Assembly (NCBI RefSeq): GCF_032854445.1
Contig: NC_088299.1
Coordinates: 15,061,608 to 15,125,607 of the forward strand
DNA from: Liolophura sinensis
Taxonomy: Eukaryota > Mollusca > Polyplacophora > Chitonida > Chitonidae
Length of the DNA stretch: 64,000 bases
Reading direction: 5' to 3'
Position numbers and translations under genes: made by a program
Part shown: positions 56,347-64,000 of the stretch, one piece after another
How the letters are laid out: the number at the start of each line of letters is the position of its first letter
Position numbering within the stretch: the first letter of the stretch is position 1
Notes under the pieces: model-generated
Database searches by the model: none
What the model saw: only the letters and a program-made list of their open reading frames with translations
Told to the model about the DNA's origin: nothing

Positions 56347-56430
56347 CACAACACAGAAGAAGGTAAATTCATCGTCGTATATGTAATCAATTTAAAGTTT
56401 TAAAACGGGTGACAGAAAACTAACTTCTTT

Positions 56431-56880
56431 GTGTGACCAAGAACTGAACATTACAACTGCATCACGTCTGTACACGATAGTTATGCGTCATCAAAAACTG
56501 AACTTAACAACCACATAACTTACACCATAATGTCTGCATGGGTTAGTCATATATGGCCAAACAAAACCGGTTGTTGTCTGTATGTCATCAAATATGTGTG
56601 ACCAGAAACAAAACATAACGTTTTGACCTGGGTCTGTACGCTATCAGTTACATGTTTGACCACAAACCAAACATCGATTAAATGTGACAAGAAAAGATAC
56701 AACATACAGTGCGTGGTGTCTATACGTCAGCAATTATGTTTGACGAGAAACCAACGGTCACGTTTGCTGAGGGCCTGGACGACACCAATTAAATGGTTGA
56801 CCACAAACCAAATATCAGAAATCTGTGACAATAAACTAGATGGCATGCTGTGTGTGTCTGTACGTGTATGTAGGTGAAAT
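56431..56880. repeat. Degenerate ~75-bp tandem repeat
   Basis: Recurring words about 65-80 bp apart: ACCAGAAACAAAACATA, ACCACAAACCAAACATC, ACGAGAAACCAA and ACCACAAACCAAATATC, with GTCTGTACG / GTCTATACGTCA in between. Old and diverged, so the boundaries are uncertain. Confidence 0.55.
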
Positions 56881-56904
56881 TTGGGGAAATAATTGATCAG
56901 GTAA

Positions 56905-57006
56905 TCTATTTATTTGGTTGACGTTTTTCATCGTACTCAAGAATATTTAACTTATACAAGGGCGGCCAGCATTATGGTGTGTGGAAAACCGGGCAGAGCT
57001 GGGGGA
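56905..57006 (-). mobile_element. SINE-A 3' fragment
   Basis: TTTATTTGGTTGACGTTTTT, CGTACTCAAGAATATTTAAC, GGCGGCCAGCATTATGGTGT and AAAACCGGGCAGAGC. Confidence 0.87.
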
Positions 57007-57199
57007 AGGGGGGGACAATAAACAACAGTGTCGATATATTCCGAATGGTACAAATTTGACCCGCTCCCCAACTTTTGGCGTATACATATTCTCGTCTGAA
57101 TACTATATACAGAAGATTTTACAAAACAATCTTGATGAAGCTCTTTTTTTGGTATATTGATCATCTTATATCAACAGAGTGTGGGAAATCCACCTTGGC

Positions 57200-57640
57200 T
57201 AACTCTCCAGATGGCGGATTTTAGAGAAAATATGGACGGAGTGTCCAGCATCTCTGGCATTCTGTTTCAACATTGTCTCTAATGCCGCTTAATAATGGTC
57301 TAGGAGATGAATACCCTCCGTCAGGTACATGTTGGCTACGTTAGATAAATGATAAAGTTTCTGTCAAAGGGCAAGTGAGAAACATGTTTTGATTACCTAC
57401 AACTTATAAACTAGCATGGTAGACACTTTGAATGCATATTTAATTCATCTGAGGAGCATTCCTCGCGTATTTCCCTCATGATTGAAGCTGTTAACTGTTT
57501 CTTCTCGCGAGAAACCGTCTTAATTTCTTACTTTATATACTTTCTTAGCTCTTTGGTTGTTCTTGTTAATGTTGTTTTGGAAATTGGTCTGATCAACTGT
57601 ATTTGAAATCTAGTATATAAATGTTTGTTAGGGCGCCCAG
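57200..57640 (+). mobile_element. PLE 3' region, decayed
   Basis: ATATGGACGGAGTGTCCAGC (the old RT end), AATGCCGCTTAATAATGG, TTGGCTACGTTAGATAAATG, TACAACTTATAAACTAGCAT, TTATATACTTTCTTAGCTCT and TGTTTTGGAAATTGG follow the PLE tail in order, with many changes. Confidence 0.72.
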
Positions 57641-57711
57641 AATCATATGACTCATATCAGTGGCTCTACTGAAAGAGAGAGAAGGCTATCAGAATAATCA
57701 GTCAAGGGGTA

Positions 57712-59698
57712 GTAGATGTGGATAATAGAATAGCCAGTAGATGTGGTTCATAAAATAGCCAGTAGATGTGGATGATAGAATAGCCAGTAGATGTGGATGA
57801 TAGACTAGCCAGTAGATGTGGATTATAGAATAGCCTTTGGATGTGGATGATATAATAGCCAGTAGATGTGGATGATAGAATAGTCAGTAGATGTGGATGG
57901 TAGAATAGCCAAGGGAAATGGATGACAGAATAGCCATTGGATGTGGATAATAGAATAGCCAGTAGAAGTGGTTCATAAAATAGCCAGTAGATGTGGTTCA
58001 TAGAATAGCCATTAGACGTGGATGATAGAATAGCCAATAGATGTGGATGATAGAATAGCCAGGAGAAGTGGATGGTAGAATAGCCATTGGATGTGGATGA
58101 TAGAATAGCCAGTAGATGTGGATGATAGAATAGCCAGTAGATGTGGATGATAGAATAGCCAGGAGAAGTGGATGATAGAATAGCCAGTTGATGTGGATGA
58201 TAGAATAGCCAGTAGATGTGGATGATAGAATAGCCAGTAGATGTGGATGATAGAATAGCCAGTAGATGAGGATGATAGAATAGCAGGTAGAAGTGGTTCA
58301 TAAAATAGCCAGTAGATGTGGATGATAGACTAGCCAGTAGATGTGGATTATAGAATAGCCAGTAGATGTGGATGATAGAATAGGCAGAAGAAGTGGATGG
58401 TAGAATAGCCAGTAGATGTGGATGGTAGAATAGCAAGGGGAAATGGATGACAGAATAGCCAGTAGATGTGGATAATAGAATAGCCAGTAGAAGTGGTTCA
58501 TAAAATAGCCAGTAGATGTGGATGATAGAATAGCCAGTAGATGTGGATGATAGAATAGCCAGTAGATGTGGTTAATAGAATAGTCAGGAGAAGTGGATGA
58601 TAGAATAGCCAGTAGATGTGGATAATACAATAGCCAGTAGATGTGGATGATAGAATAGCCAGTAGATGTGGTTGATAGAATAGCCAGAAGAAGTGGATGA
58701 TAGAATAGCCAGTAGATGTGGATGATAAAATAGCCAGTAGATGTGGATGATAGAATAGCTAGTAGATGTGGAGGATGGAATGGCCATTGGATGTGGATGA
58801 TAGAATAGCTATTGCATGTGGATGATAGAATAGTCAGTAGATGTGGATGATAGAATAGCCATTGTATGTGGATGATGGAATAGCCATTGAATGTGGATAA
58901 TAGAATAGCCAGTAGAAGTGGTTCATAAAATAGCCAGTATATATGGTTCAGAGAATAGCCATTAGACGTGGATGATAGCAAAGCCACTGGATGTGGATGA
59001 TAGAATAGCCAGTAGATGTGGGTGGTAGAATAACCAGTAGATGTGGGTGGTAGAATATCCAGTAGATGTGGATGATAGAATAGACAGTAGATGTAGTTGA
59101 TAGAATAACCATTGGATGTGGATAATAAAATGGCTAGGAGATGTGGTTCATAGAATAGCCAGTAGAAGTGGTTGATAGAATAGCCAGTAGATGTGGTTCA
59201 CAGAATAGCCAGTAGATGTAAATGATAGAATAGCCTTTGGGTGTGGATGATAGAATAGCCAGTGGATGTGGATAATAGAATAGCCAGTAGATGTGGATGA
59301 TAGAATAGCCATTGGATGTGGCTGATTGAATAGCCATTGGATGATAGAATAGTCGTTGGATGTGGATGATAGAATAGCCATTGGATGTGGATGATGGAAC
59401 AGCCAATAGATGTGGATGATAGAATAGCCAGTAGAAGTGGAAGTAGAAGTAGAAGCCATTAGACGTGGGTGATAGAATAGCCAGTAGATGTGGATGATAG
59501 AATAGCAGGTAGATGTAGATGATAGAATAGCAGGTAGATGTGGTTTATAGCATAGCCAGTAGATGTGGATGATAGAATAGCCAGTGGATGTGGATGATAA
59601 AATAGCCAGTAGATGTGTATAATAGAATAGCCAGTAGATGTGGATGATAGAATAGCCAGTAGATGTGGATGATAGAATAGCCAGTAGATGTGGATGAC
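57712..59698. repeat. Satellite, 25-bp unit, about 79 copies, with higher-order repeat
   Basis: The unit is AGTAGATGTGGATGATAGAA plus TAGCC. Variants (AGTAGAAGTGGTTCATAAAA, GAAATGGATGACAGAA, ATTGGATGTGG) recur at whole multiples of 25. The GAAATGGATGACAG and AGTAGAAGTGGTTCATAAAA variants each recur exactly 525 bp apart (57915/58440 and 57961/58486). A small (GAAGTA)n-like disturbance lies at 59435-59455. The consensus has no stop codon in any of the three minus-strand frames, which explains the 244- and 229-codon frames here. These are not credible genes. Confidence 0.97.
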
Positions 59699-61194
59699 TG
59701 GATGTCTGACGAGTACTGAATCCTGTTCGTGAAAATTTCTTGGATTTTGTATGTTTTAAAAAGTAAACTACTCCAAAAAGGTGCTTCTGTGGCCTTGTGC
59801 GCGTAAACCCTTGAATGTGTATGAAAACGTGACGGTTATCAACATTGTAACGTTAATGTATTCACTTTCTTAAGAACTGTAGTGACGTGTTAAGAATTGC
59901 AGAATAAAATTAGTTTCTACACTGTGAGAAGAAAGCGAGAGCGCAGTATGAGGTACATGGTCTCTTGTGATTTTTCCGCTCGCTTTTCAGTATTGATTTT
60001 GACCTCTTACGTGCTCTTGATGCAGCTTACGATGGTGTTATATTGTCCAGGTTTGTGTAATAATCGAGCTTTGACTTATTGACTATCCCTGCATCCCAAA
60101 CGGTTATGACAAAATAATTATAAGAAACATCAGCTATATCCAATAAAAGCGTCGTCAGTAATTATGGATTTGATCTGTATCTCAAGTTTAAGAGGCTTAT
60201 TAGGATCGGAAAAGGGCAACGACAACTTAGTGTCGACCATAATCGTTAGAGCTAGGCCTGATCACAGCAAATCGGTAATGGGCAACAAATGGCAACAGAA
60301 TACTGGTTTGGTGAAAAAGTTCTTCTCTGCTACTGCAGAGTCCCTTTTGTTGACCTTTCCGTGTTATTGGCATGTGTCTGACATTTTAAAACGACACATT
60401 TGTTAGCGCCAGTGAAATACAGGGCTGCACATTTGTTATTAGGCAGCACGCGTCTGGTCTGTTCGAATAACATATTCGCTCCTTTTCCTGATCGGGTGCT
60501 ATTGCACGCAGAAGAAATAACCCTCGCTACAATTTGTTTGATAACCAACAGAGAACCGTTCTTTTCCAGTGATTTCAGTCATGACGTCACTAATTCGTGT
60601 GCTTAACACCTGGTCCCCTCTCAGATGTTCGTTGCAAAGAGCGGATGATAAATAACGAAAAAGAATGGGTGCTATAACCAGGAAAGATTCAAACTGGAAG
60701 CCAAACAATCAGCTGGCAAGGAATCCTTAAAGGAAGTCGATTAATCAAGAATCCAGAAGCCCTCTACCAATTCATAGATTTAAATGTTGAGTTGAGTTTG
60801 CAATATAAACCCATTTAGAAAAACATTTTTATTCTTGAACTTGTATGACATGCAGACATTGTCAGGTCTGGGACAGACAAAAAGCTGGTGGACATTGGAC
60901 AAAGTGTTAACGGTTTTGGGTAATGTGTCAGCAATAAGTTTGTCTTGTTGTAAAACGCTCCTAAATCATGATGGTAAATGCATGACTTGATTTATCCTTT
61001 GTAAAGGCCCCATGGCTCATCCAACGTTGGCGCTGTTCTCGGTGCCTGACAAAAGAGCTGGCTAGCTCGGATTTAACTCTCACTGGATCAGTTCCGACTT
61101 TCTCTGTCCAATCTGTTTGATTGTTTGCTTTTATTGAGAAATATTGACTAATGTCACAGTCATGAATTTTCCTTCTTAACGATGGCTGCGTGTT
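59699..61194. other. Unrecognised stretch
   Basis: Open frames reach only 80 codons and overlap on both strands near 60330-60606. No repeat from elsewhere in the window was recognised. Confidence 0.4.
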
Positions 61195-61445
61195 TTAAGG
61201 ATCTATGCCTTCAAAGAGACATTCGTATAGCAGGCGTCAACCAAAATTGACATTCTGGGTCAATAATAGGCTCTTAAAACAAACCAACCAAAAACTTTTA
61301 TATTAGAAGAAATTTTATAATAGAAATTACGAGGGAATCATGCAAAGAGAAGCAGTCAACAGTTTTAATTAATGATGGAAAGACGCAAGAAACGTTCTTG
61401 GCGAATGAATGAAATCAGTACTGAAATCGTGCACCGGGTTTATAT
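61195..61445 (-). mobile_element. PLE 3'-end fragment
   Basis: AGAGACATTCGTATAGCAGG, CGTCAACCAAAATTGACATT, GAGGGAATCATGCAAAGAGA, AGCAGTCAACAGTTTTAA and GATGGAAAGACGCAAGAAAC: the reverse complement of the PLE tail. Confidence 0.8.
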
Positions 61446-61656
61446 ATAACCCAATCATCAAAATATGAATCCCCGCAGGTGTGCTTTGATTGCTACTGTT
61501 CATGTGTTGAGGCTGGCGATTTAGACATGGAAACACGAGTGCCAAGGTAAAGCACCGACCAAGTTACTGACGAACATTTCCACATGTCACATACAGATAT
61601 ACAAGACAAGAGGTCTTCAACGAACGTCGGGCTGTGCAAACGGGCATCGTCGACTG

Positions 61657-61792
61657 CTAATAGAGACCGTTAGTCAGAAATTACAAGTCGTAACTTGTAA
61701 CTTGTAACTTCAAGCTAGAATTAGTTTAGCTATTCTAAATTGAAGTTACACGTTACAAGTTACACTTGTTTTAACTGATGGTCTCTATTGCC
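61657..61792. mobile_element. Hairpin element (MITE-like), about 135 bp
   Basis: The ends are inverted: TAATAGAGACCGTTAGTCAG against CTGATGGTCTCTATTGCC, and AACTTGTAACTTGTAACTTC against GAAGTTACACGTTACAAGTT. The arms are ~57 bp with a ~20-bp loop. There is no coding capacity. It could be a miniature DNA transposon or a fortuitous hairpin. Confidence 0.65.
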
Positions 61793-61956
61793 AATAATTC
61801 CACTGTGAGAGCAATTAAATCTAGCAATTCCTTGTGCAAGTGCCCAGTGCTTTAATCAGAGCATTTGGCAAGCTCTTGGTGAACAGCTTTAGTTAACCAA
61901 CACACTAAGGTTTGCCCCAGTCATAATTACTGAACGCCTCTGTTAAAGAGAATTCA

Positions 61957-61999
61957 ATAAATTTATCATCAATCAAATAAATAAATAAATACATAAATG
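61957..61999 (+). mobile_element. SINE-A tail remnant
   Basis: CATCAATCAAATAAATAAAT and a further AAAT run. Only the tail is present. Confidence 0.6.
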
Positions 62000-62959
62000 A
62001 GAAAACAAAAAAGAAACTGCGATTTTTATTCCAGTTTCTGCGTGGGAGCGGGTTGTGTTCGTTATCGAAACGTGCACTCTTCCTTCAGGTTACATTGAAA
62101 CTCACTGTTACAGAGACTTCCCAGAGCTCAGCTACTGAGACTGGCCAGACGTCGAGCCGTGCTGTACGTGGATGGGACCTCTGGCATTTCACAACACAGC
62201 CGCAAACAAATGCTGCTGTGTGTCTCGAATACATCAAAATGTCAATCAGTTTGTAATTGCCATTCATCTGACTTTCGCGTTCACAACGACGTCTTTTACC
62301 TGATTTAGAGGTAATATTGATAATTAGGATGTGTTCAAAATGTGTATGTGATATTTTTTATAACCGATGTAATTCAAGGGTTTGAATGAAAAACTAATAA
62401 TGTGCTTTCTAAATCTGTCTCGTTTTATGTTATAATCTCCTTTTGGTTTTAATCACATTTGTGTTCTAGTCTTTGTTTGTTCAGTTAAAGAAAAGAACAA
62501 AAAGCTATTAACCTAGACTGTTCACATGTGTTTACTGATAGCGCACTATCTATAAATACATATCGATCAATTTGCTAAAGTAGCAGTCAATCAGAAGATG
62601 TCACAAGAAACTACATCCCTTAATGATGGATTTGTGAACTTTTCAAGTCGAGCAGCTTTCCATTCGACCCTGGAATAGCATCTTATCAACTATTCAAAAC
62701 CTACTGATAAAACCAAATAAATTTAATTCTAAGACTGAGAGGTAATCGGCATGACTGCCGAAGTCGTAGGTCATCGAAACCTCCAGAGACTTTCATGAGT
62801 GTAGGCTTTATAACTGGGACCCCATGACACAGGATTTACAAGAGAACTAATAACACCATCCTACGGATGACCCGTTTTGATTATAGGTTGTTGTTGTTAA
62901 TAGAGAAAGAAAACGCCCCTGTTTATTATACACAAAGGTACCGGAGGTGAGCTGTTTAC
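62000..62959. other. Unrecognised stretch
   Basis: No supported gene. One possible splice-acceptor-like TCTTCCTTCAG (62078-62088) precedes a 57-codon open frame, but nothing confirms an exon. Confidence 0.35.
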
Positions 62960-64000
62960 AGATGGACAAAGAACAGTTTAGGAATAGACAAAGGAGAGTT
63001 TAGAAATGGACAAAGAACCGTTTAGAAATGGACAAATATATGTTTCGGACTGGATAGTAAGAAACAATGAGCCGTTCAGAAATGTACACAGGGCGGTTTA
63101 CGAATGAACAAAGAAATGTTCAAGGCTGGACAAAAAACTGTTTAGGAATAGACAAACAGCTCTTTTTAGGAATGGACAAAGAATTGCGTAGGAACGGACA
63201 AAGATCTGTTTAAGACTGGATACAGATTTGCTTAGGTAAGGGACAATTAACCATTTAGAAATAAAATAAATAAAGAACGGTTTAAGAATGGACAAAGATA
63301 TGTTTAGGAATTACTTATGGTTTATTTATTACTTATAACCGTTGAGGAATGAACATAAACCTCTTTACGACTGGACAACGAACTGTACGAATGTACACAA
63401 AACTCTCCAAGAATGCTCTGGATGTGGTATGGAACTACTGAGGAATGGACATAAAACTGTTGAGGAATAAACACAAAACTGAGCAGGAATGGACATAAAA
63501 CTGTTGAGGAATAGACATAAAACTGTTGAGGAATAGACACAAAACTGAGAAGGAGTAGACATAAAACTGTTTAGGATTGGGCGTAAAAATGTTGAGGAAT
63601 AGACATAAAACTGATCACGAGTAGACATAAAACTGTTTAGGATTGGGCGTAAAACTGTTGAGGAATAGACATAAAACTGTTCAGGAATGGACATAAAACT
63701 GTTTAGGATTGGGCGTAAAACTGTTGAGGAATAGACATAAAACTGTTCAGGAATGGACATAAAACTGTTTAGGATCTGACATGCAACTGTTCAGTAATTG
63801 GCATGGTACTAATCAGTAATGAACATAAAAACTGTCCAGAAATGGTCATGGGACTGTTCAGGAATAGACATAAAAACGTTTAGGAAAGGACATAATGGAC
63901 ATAAAACTGTTTAGGAATAGACATAAAACTGATCAGGAATGGGACATAAAACTGTTCAGGATTTGACAAGGAACTGTGTAACAGTGGTCATAAAACTGTT
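62960..64000. repeat. Minisatellite, 22-bp unit, running off the window end
   Basis: Two unit types. The left part (62960-63420) uses TGGACAAAGAACAGTTTAGG-like units and is diverged. The right part (63420-64000) uses GACATAAAACTGTTGAGGAA-like units and is more uniform. At 63550-63780 longer blocks alternate TAGGATTGGGCGTAAAA with ATAGACATAAAACTG. Like the 25-bp array, the consensus has no stop in any minus-strand frame, giving frames of up to 131 codons that are artefacts. The right end is beyond the window. Confidence 0.95.

Larger units (their letters stand above)
50120..56430. repeat. Segmental duplication, copy B (expanded)
   Basis: Direct-orientation partner of 45170-48560. It is longer by about 2.9 kb because of a trinucleotide array, a 22-bp array, a 53-bp array, a ~1.4-kb insertion with two SINE-A copies and a duplicated end segment (53876-55340), and a SINE-B. 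Anchor positions are given in the copy A entry. Confidence 0.9.

Noticed and set aside
57702-58987. 244- and 229-codon open frames rich in Tyr, Ile, Leu and Ser
   Set aside because: They are translations of the 25-bp satellite, which has no stops in any minus-strand frame.
62080-62256. Possible exon after a splice-acceptor-like TCTTCCTTCAG
   Set aside because: Only one weak signal, no recognisable protein and no donor pattern that I could trust.
63365-63760. 131-codon repetitive open frame
   Set aside because: Translation of the 22-bp minisatellite, not a structural protein.

Overview
This is animal nuclear DNA, probably from a marine lophotrochozoan (a mollusc, or possibly a brachiopod). 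The main clue is about 20 copies of a tRNA-headed SINE with an (AAAT)n tail; from memory I associate its body with molluscan genomes. The species cannot be named. There is no bacterial or organellar gene organisation, no rRNA gene, no functional-looking tRNA gene and no CRISPR array. Apart from one retroelement reverse transcriptase I recognise no protein-coding gene. Almost every other open frame is short, sits on a repeat, or looks like chance, so the window is probably intergenic or intronic.

Layout. 0-2 kb: a 32-bp minisatellite with SINE remnants inside it. 2-14.4 kb: mostly unrecognised sequence with scattered SINEs, retroelement 3' ends and one copy of an unnamed repeat (X). 14.4-15.1 kb: a large near-perfect palindrome built from retroelement 3' ends. 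17.5-19.9 kb: the best Penelope-like element (PLE), with a reverse transcriptase ORF broken by a single in-frame stop and a possible small second ORF. 20-31.8 kb: a mosaic of PLE tails, a foldback element, SINEs, a 37-bp minisatellite and four unnamed dispersed repeat families (X, Y, Z, U/V). 32-45 kb: mostly unrecognised, with a 31-bp minisatellite, a decayed composite PLE and more copies of X. 45.2-56.4 kb: a direct segmental duplication. Copy A is about 3.4 kb; copy B has grown to about 6.3 kb through three local tandem-repeat expansions, SINE insertions and an internal duplication. 57.7-59.7 kb: a 25-bp satellite with higher-order structure. 63-64 kb: a 22-bp minisatellite running off the window end.

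The elements are linked. At least eleven loci derive from one PLE lineage, and several families are nested in one another (X inside a PLE tail, SINEs inside arrays). At least four tRNA-derived SINE families end in a similar tail, which suggests shared use of one LINE machinery. The two copies of the segmental duplication work as before-and-after snapshots of minisatellite birth. All identities, copy numbers and boundaries were judged by eye and are approximate.
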